From IMG/VR virus record IMGVR_UViG_3300031985_000009, positions 1 through 40,992 of that record: a stretch of DNA of 40,992 nt; one strand, 5' to 3'. The stretch comes from a virus. A program made the translations under genes and the position numbers. Below, in pieces: positions 21,381 to 29,619 of this stretch (positions are counted from its first letter, which is position 1; each line of letters begins with the position of its first letter). The notes beneath the pieces are model-generated. The model made no database searches and had not been told where the DNA came from. It worked only from the letters and a program-made list of their open reading frames with translations.

Positions 21381-21514
21381 GGATCGTTTTTGGGCGAATC
21401 TACTGGGTCTGGCGCTGCTACGGGCTGAAGGCGCGGGATTGGTTCCTGGGCTTCGCTCGTTGGCGGCGCCCCGATGATGTGATTGTACGAGACCGCAATG
21501 ATCCGCAGAACTGA
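21377..21514 (+). CDS. Very small hypothetical protein
   Basis: A 45-residue basic, aromatic frame (MRIVFGRIYWVWRCYGLKAR) opening in an ATGA overlap at 21377. It resembles amphipathic short proteins but has no recognised family. Its end overlaps the next gene, and translational coupling is its main support. Confidence 0.5.
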   Translation: MRIVFGRIYWVWRCYGLKARDWFLGFARWRRPDDVIVRDRNDPQN

Positions 21515-21914
21515 CGAAGCCGAGGCCGACGCACTCCGCACCCGCATCATGCAGGGGATCGAGGAGTGCGAGGACCGGAACACGAAGGTCGTGCTGCTGA
21601 TGCTGCTGGAAGTGCTGGACAGCATCGGCCGCAAGATTGACGCCGTGATGCGCGACGAAGAGACGCTGCGCGAGCTGGTGCTCAACGGCGACTCGCACAC
21701 GCACGTCGAGGAGCACCGGCGGCTGCGCGAGGTGCTGACGCAATGGCCTGACGTGCAGGCGGCAGCGACATACACGGCGCGCAAGATGGACGAGGAACGC
21801 AGCGGCGCCGCGTCGCGCCGGGCTGTGCGGGATGGATGGCTTGTGCATGTGTCCTGGGCGGTGACGGTGCTGATCGTCGCGGCCATGGCCGGTAAATACC
21901 TGGGAGGTGGCTGA
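21498..21914 (+). CDS. Membrane-anchored coiled-coil protein
   Basis: A 138-residue protein starting at ATG 21498. Helices MIRRTDEAEADALRTRIMQG and VVLLMLLEVLDSIGRKID lead to a C-terminal span, VSWAVTVLIVAAMAGKYLGG. The shape (cytoplasmic coil, membrane tail) recalls phage proteins encoded between lysis and tail genes. No clear ribosome site; translation is probably coupled to the preceding frame. The stop overlaps the fibre gene start by one base. Confidence 0.6.
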   Translation: MIRRTDEAEADALRTRIMQGIEECEDRNTKVVLLMLLEVLDSIGRKIDAVMRDEETLRELVLNGDSHTHVEEHRRLREVLTQWPDVQAAATYTARKMDEERSGAASRRAVRDGWLVHVSWAVTVLIVAAMAGKYLGGG

Positions 21915-23878
21915 TGATCTACAAAGATCGGTGTGCGGAGCTGAGCGCGAATGTGCCGGGCACGACCGGCACGGTCACGGTGAACCTGTCTGGTCAGGGG
22001 CATGACGGCAACCGCGCTTTCTCGGCGGCCGGCTACGCCAACAACGACATGGTCGTCGCGCACGTCTATCAGGCCGGTGCGCCGCAGGTCTGGTGCGTGG
22101 CGCCGGTGACGTACCGTACCGGCCCGGCGCGGATCGAGTACGCGGTTGCGAATATCCTCGACGGCATCGCCGGCGCAGGCGTGTCGCCGGCCTGGTCATC
22201 TCATGTTGTCATCAGCGTGGAGCCAACGTCCTGGCTGACGCGGCATGAGGCGCTGACCGGCCTGTCCGCCGACGATCATCCCCAATACCACAACAACGCC
22301 CGTGGTGATGCGCGCTACGCGCCTGTGGCGCATGTGACATCCACGGCCGACCATGCGGGCCTGGTGGCCGCACAGACCGCCGCCTCTGCCAGCAAAACCA
22401 CGCCGGTCAACGCGGACGAGGTGCCGCTGCTGGACTCGCAAGCCAGTGGTGTGCTGCGCCGATTGTCGTGGGCCAATCTGTGGGCCGGGGTGCGCGACGC
22501 ACTTGCCGCAGCCGGGCGCCTTCTGCCGACCGGCACACTCGGGCAAATGGTGCGGCATGACGGCACGCAATGGGCCGCCACGTCAAATCTGTTCTGGGAC
22601 GAGGCGAACCGACGGCTGGGCGTCAATACCGCCTCTCCGACCTCGCGTATCGACGTGCGCGGCGACGCGCTGGCGGATGTAATCGCCACGGAGGTCGGCA
22701 TCAATATCCGACCTGTCACGTCGCCGGGTTCGCCGGCGGTCGCGCTGGTCTCCACGCCTGGCAACATCGACAACGGCACGCAATGGTATTTCGTCACATA
22801 CGTCACGGCGCTGGGTGAGACCGGCGTCGTGCCGACAACGCCGATCAGCATCACTATCGCGGATCGGCTGGTGGCGGGGCAGGTCAATGTCACCCTGCCC
22901 GTGTCCACGGACCCGCGTGTCACCGGCCGGCGCGTGTATCGCTCGGGCGCTGCGGGCAACCAATGGACGGCGCGACTGCTGGCCACCATCCACAACAACA
23001 CGGACACGTCGTTCGTTGACAACCTTGCCGATACAGCACTCGCCACGCCCAACAGCTATTGGCGCGAGAACACGACCAGCCGACAGATACAGTTGAACGG
23101 CCTGCCGGCGATGTTCGTCGGCAGCGGCATCGAGGCGAGTGTGTGTCTGGGCCGCAATGCCGGGACGACTCTCGCCAATGGTACTGCGACGGGCGGGTCC
23201 TGCGTGTTCGTTGGGGATGTAGCCGGCCAGTCGGTGACTACAGGGTCAAAAAACACCGGGGTGGGGTTTGCCGCCCTGCGCGACGTTTCCACGGGCGTGT
23301 CCAATACGGCACTCGGCTGGGGGGCGTGGCAATTCCTGACGATCGGCAGCCACAATATCGCCATGGGCGATCAGGCCGGTCGATTCAACGTAACCGGATC
23401 GCATAACACCTGCCTCGGCACCTCTGCCGGCCAGGGCGTGAGCGGTAACAGCTACACCGAAAACGTTTTCGTCGGGCGCAGTGCTGGCCTTACGGTCACT
23501 ACCGGCAGCCGCAACACGTTCCTCGGCTCGTTCAACGGCGATACGGTGACCACGGGCAACAACAACCTGCTGCTGGGTTACAACCTCGACCTGCCTGCGG
23601 CGACGACCAGCAATTTCATGTCGGTTGGCAATCTGCTGTTCAGCGAGGGTATCAACGGCACGGGCGCCACGGCCTCGACCGGCAACCTGGGGGTGGGTAT
23701 CGCGACCCCCACTGCGCGGCTGGACGTCAACGGCGACACGTTGCGCCTGCGCACCGCCCGCACACCAGCATCCGCCACTGCCGCCGGCAACCCAGGCGAC
23801 ATCTGCTGGGACGCGACCCATATCTACATCTGCATCGCCACCAATACCTGGCGGCGCGCAGCCCACGCCACCTGGTAA
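21914..23878 (+). CDS. Fibre protein with adhesin-like head repeats
   Basis: A 654-residue protein. The N-terminal 130 residues (VTVNLSGQGHDGNRAFSAAG, SADDHPQYHNNARGDARY) match attachment segments of phage fibres, where DDHPQY is common. Residues about 390-580 hold repeats of the G-x-x-N-T-x-x-G type (GSKNTGVGFAALRDVSTGVS, SHNIAMGDQAGRFNVTG), the left-handed beta-roll seen in trimeric autotransporter heads. The end (LGVGIATPTARLDVNGDTL) is a typical trimer tip. It would be a receptor-binding fibre. It lies between lysis and capsid genes, away from the other fibre at 36708-38369. Confidence 0.75.
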   Translation: MIYKDRCAELSANVPGTTGTVTVNLSGQGHDGNRAFSAAGYANNDMVVAHVYQAGAPQVWCVAPVTYRTGPARIEYAVANILDGIAGAGVSPAWSSHVVISVEPTSWLTRHEALTGLSADDHPQYHNNARGDARYAPVAHVTSTADHAGLVAAQTAASASKTTPVNADEVPLLDSQASGVLRRLSWANLWAGVRDALAAAGRLLPTGTLGQMVRHDGTQWAATSNLFWDEANRRLGVNTASPTSRIDVRGDALADVIATEVGINIRPVTSPGSPAVALVSTPGNIDNGTQWYFVTYVTALGETGVVPTTPISITIADRLVAGQVNVTLPVSTDPRVTGRRVYRSGAAGNQWTARLLATIHNNTDTSFVDNLADTALATPNSYWRENTTSRQIQLNGLPAMFVGSGIEASVCLGRNAGTTLANGTATGGSCVFVGDVAGQSVTTGSKNTGVGFAALRDVSTGVSNTALGWGAWQFLTIGSHNIAMGDQAGRFNVTGSHNTCLGTSAGQGVSGNSYTENVFVGRSAGLTVTTGSRNTFLGSFNGDTVTTGNNNLLLGYNLDLPAATTSNFMSVGNLLFSEGINGTGATASTGNLGVGIATPTARLDVNGDTLRLRTARTPASATAAGNPGDICWDATHIYICIATNTWRRAAHATW

Positions 23879-23891
23879 TCCGGAGACCCAC

Positions 23892-24281
23892 ATGCCCTAC
23901 ACCCTCAACTTCAGCCCCATTCAGGAAACCGCGCTGGCCCGTGTCTGCGCCGCGCACAACCATAACCTGCCCGCCAATGCGCACATCGACCCGGAGCAGT
24001 TTCTGCACATGATCCTGGTACCGATCCTGGACGGCTACGTGACGCAGTACGCCAAACCCGTGGTGTCGCGCACAGAGTTCCTGCGCCGCATTCCGCAGGC
24101 CAAGCGTGTGGCGATCCGAGCCGCTGCCGCGAACTCTGCCGTGCTGGCGGATTACCTGGCGCTGCTGGATGCCTCGCCGGAGGTGGACCTGCTCGACCCG
24201 GACACGACCGGCGGCATGCAGGCCATGGTGTCCGCCGGCCTGCTCACCCGGGCCGAGGCGGATGCGGTGCTGGCGGTATGA
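23892..24281 (+). CDS. Hypothetical protein after the first fibre gene
   Basis: A 129-residue protein starting MPYTLNFSPIQETALARVCA. It is mostly helical (DPEQFLHMILVPILDGYV, RIPQAKRVAIRAAAANSAV). Proteins of this kind, about 120 residues, follow fibre genes in several phages and may assist fibre assembly or attach it. I know no established function. Confidence 0.6.
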   Translation: MPYTLNFSPIQETALARVCAAHNHNLPANAHIDPEQFLHMILVPILDGYVTQYAKPVVSRTEFLRRIPQAKRVAIRAAAANSAVLADYLALLDASPEVDLLDPDTTGGMQAMVSAGLLTRAEADAVLAV

Positions 24282-24481
24282 GCTTCGCTCACGGCAAACC
24301 GTTTTGCGCCGGCGAGACTCTGCTTGATACGCCGGATACTACGATCTGCGCCAGCGCGCAGAGCATCGCCAGTGCGGTCTTGTCGGCGGCGCAGGCGGCG
24401 CCGATTCATGCGGATGTGCGCAGGGTGCTAGGCCAGACCGTGCAGGGCAGCGGCACGGAAAGCAACCCGTGGGGCCCGTAA
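24278..24481 (+). CDS. Small hypothetical protein
   Basis: A 67-residue protein linked to the previous gene by ATGA. The sequence (MSFAHGKPFCAGETLLDTPD, then SAVLSAAQAAPIHADVRRVL) is neutral, with two cysteines; no family recognised. It ends one base before the next start. Confidence 0.55.
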   Translation: MSFAHGKPFCAGETLLDTPDTTICASAQSIASAVLSAAQAAPIHADVRRVLGQTVQGSGTESNPWGP

Positions 24482-24754
24482 ATGGCGAGCGCCTGGGGCA
24501 AGGCATGGGGTTTGGCATGGGGCAACGCCTGGGGAGCGCCGCATGCGATACTGCCCGCTTCGCTCGGCGCGGGCATCGAGCCCGGGCGGCGGCGCAAGCG
24601 CAAACCGGATGACGACGCCCCGCTGGTCGGGCCACTGCCGCACGAGACTGTCTCGCGGCTGCGCAGCGAAATGCTGTCGGCCAGCCTCGATGCCGATGAC
24701 ATCCGGCGCGCTCGCCGGCGGTCCGAGGAAGCTGTACTTTTGCTGATGATCTGA
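24482..24754 (+). CDS. Small hypothetical protein with W-G repeats
   Basis: A 90-residue protein. The N-terminus repeats W-G-x-A (ASAWGKAWGLAWGNAWGA), a pattern seen in small phage and cassette proteins. The second half is charged (GRRRKRKPDDDAPLVG, then SRLRSEMLSASLDADDIRR) and helical. Function unknown. It precedes the scaffold gene. Confidence 0.6.
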   Translation: MASAWGKAWGLAWGNAWGAPHAILPASLGAGIEPGRRRKRKPDDDAPLVGPLPHETVSRLRSEMLSASLDADDIRRARRRSEEAVLLLMI

Positions 24755-24767
24755 TGTGGAGATGACC

Positions 24768-25769
24768 ATGAACGACGAAACCGATGTCACGCAGCAGGCG
24801 CCGGAAGGCGTTGAATCGCAGCAAACCACTGAGCAGGCCGCACCGGAAACGCTGCTCGATGCCCTGACGGACGGCCTGGGCGTCAAGGACGACGGCTACG
24901 TGCGTGACGAGGCCGGGCGCTTCGCGCGCAAGCCGGAGGACGATGCCGCGCCGCCGGAAACCGGCGTGAAGCCGCCGGATGCCACGCAAGAGAAGAAGCC
25001 GCCTGAGGCCGACGAGTTCTCGATGCCGGAAGGCCTGTCGCAGAAGAGCCAGGACCGCTTCCGGAGTCTGGTGTCGCGTGTGCAGGAAAAACAGGCCATC
25101 GTCGATCGCATGCAGGCCGATATCGAAGGCTTCCGCCAGGTGATCTCGGAAACCGGCGCGTCGGCCCAGGAATTCGCCCAGGCCCTCGATTACATGAAGA
25201 TGGTCAAGCATGGTGATCTGGACGGCGCCCTGCGCATACTGGACGACCAGCGCCGCCAGATTTCGCTTGCCCTGGGCCGTCCGCTGCCTGGCGCCGACCC
25301 GCTCCAGGCGTTCCCCGACCTGCGGCAGCGCGTCGATGCCTACCAGATGGACGAACACGCGGCGCTGGAAATTGCGCGCATGCGCGCCTATCAGCAGCAG
25401 CTGCATGACAGCCAGCAACATCAGCGCGCCTTCCAACAGCAACAGGCCGAGGCGGCGCAATCGCGCAATCAGGCGATCAGCCAGATCGACCGCATGGGCA
25501 TGACCTGGGCCAAGACCGACCCGGACTATGCGACGAAGGAAGCGGTGATCCTCAAGCAACTGCCGGTAATCGCGCAGAACTACCCGCCCCAAATGTGGGC
25601 GCAGCAGGTCGGCCTGCTGTACGAGACGCTGTCCTCGATGCCGATGCCGGCATCCACCCGGGCTGCTGGCCCGGCGCCGCTGCGGCCATCCGGCCAGTCC
25701 GCCGGCGCCCGCCAGCCCACGTCGATGCTGGAAGCGCTGGAAGCGGGGCTCGGTTACAGCAACGGTTGA
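24768..25769 (+). CDS. Scaffold protein candidate
   Basis: A 333-residue acidic protein immediately before the major capsid gene, the usual place for a scaffold that shapes the procapsid and then leaves. It is Gln/Glu/Ala-rich with predicted coils (SRVQEKQAIVDRMQADIEGF, AYQQQLHDSQQHQRAFQQQQ) and a charged disordered N-terminus. The C-terminus ends LEALEAGLGY, a short helix like those with which scaffolds touch the coat. Start options at 24756 (GTG) and 24762 exist; ATG 24768 has a GGAG upstream. The assignment is mainly by position and composition. Confidence 0.75.
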   Translation: MNDETDVTQQAPEGVESQQTTEQAAPETLLDALTDGLGVKDDGYVRDEAGRFARKPEDDAAPPETGVKPPDATQEKKPPEADEFSMPEGLSQKSQDRFRSLVSRVQEKQAIVDRMQADIEGFRQVISETGASAQEFAQALDYMKMVKHGDLDGALRILDDQRRQISLALGRPLPGADPLQAFPDLRQRVDAYQMDEHAALEIARMRAYQQQLHDSQQHQRAFQQQQAEAAQSRNQAISQIDRMGMTWAKTDPDYATKEAVILKQLPVIAQNYPPQMWAQQVGLLYETLSSMPMPASTRAAGPAPLRPSGQSAGARQPTSMLEALEAGLGYSNG

Positions 25770-25794
25770 CGGGCCGCGCCGTCTGGCCTATAAC
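25766..25794 (+). promoter_or_regulatory. Strong promoter for the major capsid gene
   Basis: TTGACG (25766-25771), a 17-base spacer and TATAAC (25789-25794) form a near-consensus sigma70 promoter across the stop of the scaffold gene, with a 147-base leader before the capsid start. Extra transcription of the coat gene would fit its high copy number. Confidence 0.65.
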
Positions 25795-25940
25795 GCCGGC
25801 AGGTCGTATCGGAGCGGCGGTCACGCCGTTCCAGGTTGTATGCAGGGTTCGCCGCCTGCGTGTTTGGTTGATTCCAGGTTCGCCGCTGGGATGCCCGGAT
25901 ACCCGGGATTCATGTCCATTCACGCATACAGGAGGCTCAA

Positions 25941-26136
25941 ATGCCCTTTTCATCCCAAGAGCTTCAGGACGCGGGCAAGATCGCCCTCGATTTCTTCCTG
26001 AAGAACAACCCGATCGACCAGGTCGGCGTCGAGCGCCCGCTCATGAAGGCGCTGATGGCGAAGAAGAAGTCGTTCCCCGGCGGACGCCAGTTCGTCGTCG
26101 AACAACTGCGCTATCGCTATCAATCGAACTTCCAGT
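25941..26136 (+). CDS. Major capsid protein, exon 1
   Basis: The N-terminal 65 residues of the coat protein, starting MPFSSQELQDAGKIALDFFL behind AGGAGGCTCAA and reading through FPGGRQFVVEQLRYRY to SNFQ. The exon ends at T26136, the first base of a Trp codon completed by GG at 26543-26544. Without splicing the frame would stop at 26160-26162. The split protein joins to 355 residues, the usual size for this coat family, and the boundary restores QWYGFNGASVVTYNK, so I infer splicing. Confidence 0.85.
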
Positions 26137-26542
26137 TAATCAATAGCTGCCTTGCCTGGTAACAGGTAAGTGAAAACCGGTTGAATTGCTGGGAACCCCT
26201 TAGAGCCATGAACGCCACAACGCAGGTCGCAAGATCAAACGTGATGGCCAAAAAGCATCATGGATTGGGCAATCAGCAGGGAAGCCAGACGATGACGCAA
26301 GCAGAACTACATCGGCTCGTGAGATACCACCCGGAAACCGGCGCCTTTGTGCGGCTGGTTTTTGGCTCATTCGCTCGCCTGGAACCTTCAACGACTATCC
26401 CTTCGGGGAGTACGCCCAAGCGGGCGGAAGTGGCCGGCACCCATGAAAATGGGTGAAGATATAGTCTCGTCTGCCGTGAAAGCGGCAGCTGCCATCGCGC
26501 TGGTTGCGATGAGCGGGCCTGGCGTAGCGAACCAGGCTGAAG
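26137..26542 (+). ncRNA. Group I self-splicing intron in the major capsid gene
   Basis: About 406 nt. Conserved core elements are GAATTGCTGGGAACCCC (26183-26199) continuing into TTAGAGCC, GATTGGGCAATCAGCAG (26263-26279), an ACCCAT-GAAA-ATGGGT tetraloop hairpin just before GAAGATATAGTC (26455-26466, the P7-side motif), and three hairpins after it (CTGCCG/CGGCAG, CATCGC/GCGATG, CCTGG/CCAGG). P1 can form between CAGT at 26133-26136 and GCTG at 26146-26149, with the required terminal U-G pair. The intron ends in G26542. These features match phage group I introns. Confidence 0.88.
26292..26360 (+). pseudogene. Decayed HNH homing endonuclease start inside the intron
   Basis: Inside the group I intron a frame opens MTQAELHRLVRYHPETGAFV, which is the usual N-terminus of HNH homing endonucleases (helix, then Y-x-PETG). 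The HNH motif and DNA-binding repeats are missing. A short AHSLAW in another frame right after recalls the AHRLAW segment of these enzymes, suggesting an internal deletion. With no endonuclease the intron should splice but can no longer home on its own. Confidence 0.7.
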
Positions 26543-27414
26543 GGTACGGGTTCAACGGCGCTTCGGTCGTCACCTACAACAAGCGCGTCACCATCGAACA
26601 GGCCCAGTTCACCTGGACCTCTGCGCATGACGGCTTTTCGCTCGACGAAGATCGTCTGGCGCAAAGCGGCATCTCGATCGATGACTCCGGCAACACCGGC
26701 AGCGCCTCGCGGGCCGAAATGGTGCAGCTCAACAACCTGCTGACCGAGCAGGTCGAGGCGCTGCGCCTGGGCTTCGAGGAGCGCTTCTCGATGTTCCTGC
26801 ACCTGAGCGGCGCCAGCTCTCCTGATGCCATCGTCGGTCTGGATACGATCGTGGCCAGCAACCCGGCGACCGGCTCCATGGGCGGCATCAACCGCTTGAC
26901 GAACGTCTGGTGGCGCAACCATGCCGTGACCGGCCTTGTGGTCCCGACCACGCAAGCGCAGGCCGTGACGTTCCTGACTGCCATGGAAGCCGCCTGGCGC
27001 GCCTGCGTGCGCAATGGCGGGCGTCCCGATCTGATCCTGGCGGGCGCGCAGTTCATCGATGCCTACATCGCCGCGATGGGCCTGTCCGGCCAGCAAATTC
27101 AGTACGCTGGCGGTGCGGCGCGCAAGCTGGACGGCGGTGTGGCTGGCGTGTTCTTCAAGGGCGTCGAGATCCAATGGTGTCCGGAGTTCGATGACAACTT
27201 CGGGGGTTTCGAGTCGCCGGCAATTCACTGGACGAAGCGCTGCTACTTCGTGAACACGAAGCACCTGTCGCTGCGGCCGATGGAAGGTCAGGACATGGTG
27301 AGCCGCAAGCCGCCGAGGGTCTACGACAAGTATGTGTACTACTGGGCGTTGACCTGGCGCGGTGCGCTGACCACGAACCGCGCCAACGCGCATGCTTTCA
27401 TTTCGATCGTGTAA
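26543..27414 (+). CDS. Major capsid protein, exon 2
   Basis: The C-terminal 290 residues of the coat protein, from YGFNGASVVTYNKRVTIEQA to HAFISIV. Typical blocks include AHDGFSLDEDRLAQSGISID, LGFEERFSMFLHLSG, WWRNHAVTGLVV and the end WALTWRGALTTNRANAHAF. Fold is presumably HK97-like by analogy with other tailed-phage coats; the sequence does not prove it. A start at 26347 in the same frame would translate intron sequence and is not used. The gene is followed by a small structural gene. Confidence 0.88.
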
Positions 27415-27431
27415 ACGGAAAGGAGACAGAC

Positions 27432-27776
27432 ATGAGTGACATTTCCGGCGTTGCTCTCGGGACTCTGACGGGCAACGGCCAAACCACCAGCCTGTTCCCG
27501 GAGAACACCAACAGCAAGTTCCTGCGCGGCAGCAACGTGCTGGCCGTCATCCAGCCCACCAACGGCGCGTTCGTCGGCACCGCGGTGATCGAGGGCACCA
27601 ACGATCTCGATTCCGTGGCCGATGGCTCTGCGGCCTGGACGGCGCTGTTGACGTTCGCCGCACCGGCCGGTAACAGCGGCAGCAAGCAGGGTGTGGCGGT
27701 GTCCATGCGGCGGATGCGGCTGCGTGTGCATACGTTCACCTCCGGCTCTGTGGACGGCCTGCTGTTGTCGTCCTGA
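27432..27776 (+). CDS. Small structural protein, possible capsid decoration
   Basis: A 114-residue strand-rich protein (VALGTLTGNGQTTSLFPENT, then VAVSMRRMRLRVHTFTSGSV) directly after the coat gene with ribosome site AAAGGAGAC. Its size, position and beta content fit capsid decoration or stabilising proteins. No motif makes it certain. Confidence 0.6.
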   Translation: MSDISGVALGTLTGNGQTTSLFPENTNSKFLRGSNVLAVIQPTNGAFVGTAVIEGTNDLDSVADGSAAWTALLTFAAPAGNSGSKQGVAVSMRRMRLRVHTFTSGSVDGLLLSS

Positions 27777-27783
27777 CCCACAC

Positions 27784-27803
27784 GCCCCGGCTTCGGCCGG
27801 GGC
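27784..27803 (+). terminator. GC-rich hairpin after the capsid genes (attenuator)
   Basis: GCCCCGGC pairs with GCCGGGGC around a TTCG tetraloop (27784-27803), followed only by ATTCCC, not a U-run. It may pause or partly stop transcription, or protect the 3' end of the coat mRNA made from the promoter at 25766. Confidence 0.5.
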
Positions 27804-27823
27804 ATTCCCATGAAGGAGAGATG

Positions 27824-28144
27824 ATGCAAGCGCGATATGTCGATGTGCTGTTGCGGCGCAACATGGCCGAGACCCTCGCCCTGACTGTGTACGAACATGA
27901 AGTGGAAGTGCTCAAGGACGTGCATGGCGATGCGGCCGTGGAGGTCGTCGGCCGGGCGGATTACCCGCCGGTCGAGCTCGACGCGGCTGACGAATACAAC
28001 CGCCTGAAAACCCGCTTTGGCGCGAATGATGCCGGTCAGGCGTATGTTGAGCGCGTGTTTGGGATTTCCGCGCGCAGCCTGGAAGACCATGCCGCAAAAC
28101 ACGCCCGCAGGGGCAGGCGCGCGGCTGAAGAAGAGGCTGCATGA
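27824..28144 (+). CDS. Hypothetical structural-region protein
   Basis: A 106-residue protein starting MQARYVDVLLRRNMAETLAL (ATG 27824, with AAGGAG at best distance; 27821 is also ATG). It has a strand-rich first half and an acidic-basic C-terminal helix (SLEDHAAKHARRGRRAAEEE). It overlaps the adaptor gene by ATGA. Possibly a head completion protein; not recognised. Confidence 0.6.
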   Translation: MQARYVDVLLRRNMAETLALTVYEHEVEVLKDVHGDAAVEVVGRADYPPVELDAADEYNRLKTRFGANDAGQAYVERVFGISARSLEDHAAKHARRGRRAAEEEAA

Positions 28145-28779
28145 TGGTGTACCGGACGCTCGGCGATCTGCGCAGTGAGTTGTCGCGCCGCCTTGGGTTC
28201 GGGGCCACGGGAAGCGCCGGCATCAACGCCGGCCTCCTCGACTCATTCCTTCAGGGGGCGCAGGCCCAGTTGTATGCCCAATTCGACTGGCGCCACCTGA
28301 TCAAGCATGACCTGAAGGACACCGGCGTCGGCCAAGCCGCCTACGATTGGGCGGCGGACTGCGAACCGACGCGCATTCTATCGATCGCCGTGCATGATGG
28401 CGCACGCTGGGTGCCGATGCATGAGGGGATCGTCTGGGCCATGCGCTCGGATACCACGCAAGGCATGCCGTTGCGCTACGAGCGCTATGCGCAGATGGAA
28501 GTCTGGCCCGTGCCGGATGGCATTTACACGATGCGGCGCGACTACGTGCAGGCCCTGGGCCGGTTCACCCAGGACAACGACCGCGCCAGCCTGGATGACG
28601 ACATGATCCTGCTGCACGCCCTGACCAACGCCAAGGCGCACTACCGGCAGCCCGATCATGCCTTGTACTCCGGCCAGTTGAACGCGCTGCTGTTGCGCCT
28701 CAAGGGCCAGAACCGCGGCGCGTCGGTGCATGGACGCGAGCCGGATGACGTCTACCTGCAACGCCCGAGGGATGTCTGA
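28141..28779 (+). CDS. Head-to-tail adaptor (T7 gp11-like)
   Basis: A 212-residue protein. The start MMVYRTLGDLRSELSRRLGF, the DSFLQGAQAQLYAQFDWRHL helix, TRILSIAVHDG and the DDDMILLHALTNAKAHYRQ helix match podovirus adaptor proteins that join portal and tail nozzle. The next large gene is the nozzle-like protein, as gp12 follows gp11 in T7. Assignment rests on pattern plus order. Confidence 0.72.
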   Translation: MMVYRTLGDLRSELSRRLGFGATGSAGINAGLLDSFLQGAQAQLYAQFDWRHLIKHDLKDTGVGQAAYDWAADCEPTRILSIAVHDGARWVPMHEGIVWAMRSDTTQGMPLRYERYAQMEVWPVPDGIYTMRRDYVQALGRFTQDNDRASLDDDMILLHALTNAKAHYRQPDHALYSGQLNALLLRLKGQNRGASVHGREPDDVYLQRPRDV

Positions 28780-28788
28780 GGAGGACAC

Positions 28789-29001
28789 ATGCGAATCACG
28801 CCACCTTTTCCGCCGATGATCGTCGGCACAGCCGTGGGCGATCGGCTCGGCCTGCCGAACCTGCCGGCGCCGATGCCGGCATTGCCCCTGCCGATGCGCA
28901 TGATGTTGCACGGCGCCCACCAAGCCACCCAAACGCCGCAAACGGCCTTGGCCCGCGCCCTGCTGGCTGCCGCGGCGGGTAATGCCCATGAGCCTCGCTG
29001 A
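28789..29001 (+). CDS. Small Pro-rich hypothetical protein
   Basis: A 70-residue protein rich in proline, methionine and alanine (MRITPPFPPMIVGTAVGDRL, then PNLPAPMPALPLPMRMML), preceded by GAGGAGG. No family recognised; it may be a flexible structural or anchoring peptide. Its end overlaps the next gene. Confidence 0.5.
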   Translation: MRITPPFPPMIVGTAVGDRLGLPNLPAPMPALPLPMRMMLHGAHQATQTPQTALARALLAAAAGNAHEPR

Positions 29002-29470
29002 CGCGCTCAGGCAGTACCTGCGCGACGCCATGCCGGGCGGCGCACTGAACCGCGAGATATCACGTGAGCGCCTGAGCGGCCTTGGAAAGGCGATGATGGG
29101 GTTTACGCCTGTTGTTGGCGGGGTGGTTGGCGCACAGGCGGAATGGCAGGCCGGGAATCCTGGCATGGCGGCGATCAATGCGGCGACTGTGCCACTGGAT
29201 GCGGCGACGATGGGCATTGCCGGCATGGCTGCCCGCAGCGGCACGAAGCTGTTACGCGCAAAGCACAAGACAGACAACCTGTTGCCTGGAATGAACAAAA
29301 CAGCTGTCGCCAGACGGCTCACCCCGTTTTTGGATGCGACCGGCAAGGTCCCGCCGGGTGACATAGTTCCCTTGGCGGAGAGCGCTGTTGGCAGGATACC
29401 GCAGAATTATCGTGATTGGTTGTATGCGGACGAGATGCGCCCGATTCGAGGCGCTGAGCCAGGTACATGA
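28988..29470 (+). CDS. Hypothetical virion-region protein, possibly extended past a TGA
   Basis: A 160-residue protein starting MSLADALRQYLRDAMPGGAL with a Gly/Ala hydrophobic middle (KAMMGFTPVVGGVVGAQA), like the ends of phage internal proteins. It stops at TGA 29468-29470, but the same frame continues as QPPARYDNQTSQTIRVELDI with PPYINGRPCAQQGKHYGN, protein-like sequence that reaches 29725 and overlaps the next gene. The TGA is followed by C. It may be a premature stop in a longer gene or a leaky stop. The shorter product is what the sequence certainly encodes. Confidence 0.55.
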   Translation: MSLADALRQYLRDAMPGGALNREISRERLSGLGKAMMGFTPVVGGVVGAQAEWQAGNPGMAAINAATVPLDAATMGIAGMAARSGTKLLRAKHKTDNLLPGMNKTAVARRLTPFLDATGKVPPGDIVPLAESAVGRIPQNYRDWLYADEMRPIRGAEPGT

Positions 29471-29619
29471 CAACCTCCGGCCCGGTATGATAACCAAACA
29501 AGCCAAACGATTCGTGTCGAACTGGATATTCCGCCATATATCAATGGTAGGCCATGCGCTCAGCAAGGCAAGCACTATGGTAACGGCCGCACGGCGCTGC
29601 CGCCTGGCGAGTTTGAGAA

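Noticed and set aside
27784-27803. Full intrinsic terminator after the capsid genes
   Set aside because: The hairpin is strong but has no U-run, so I list it only as a possible attenuator.
252-29470. Alternative genetic code with TGA as Trp
   Set aside because: TGA ends most genes here, usually in ATGA overlaps, and Trp is written TGG throughout. The two in-frame TGAs are isolated cases.
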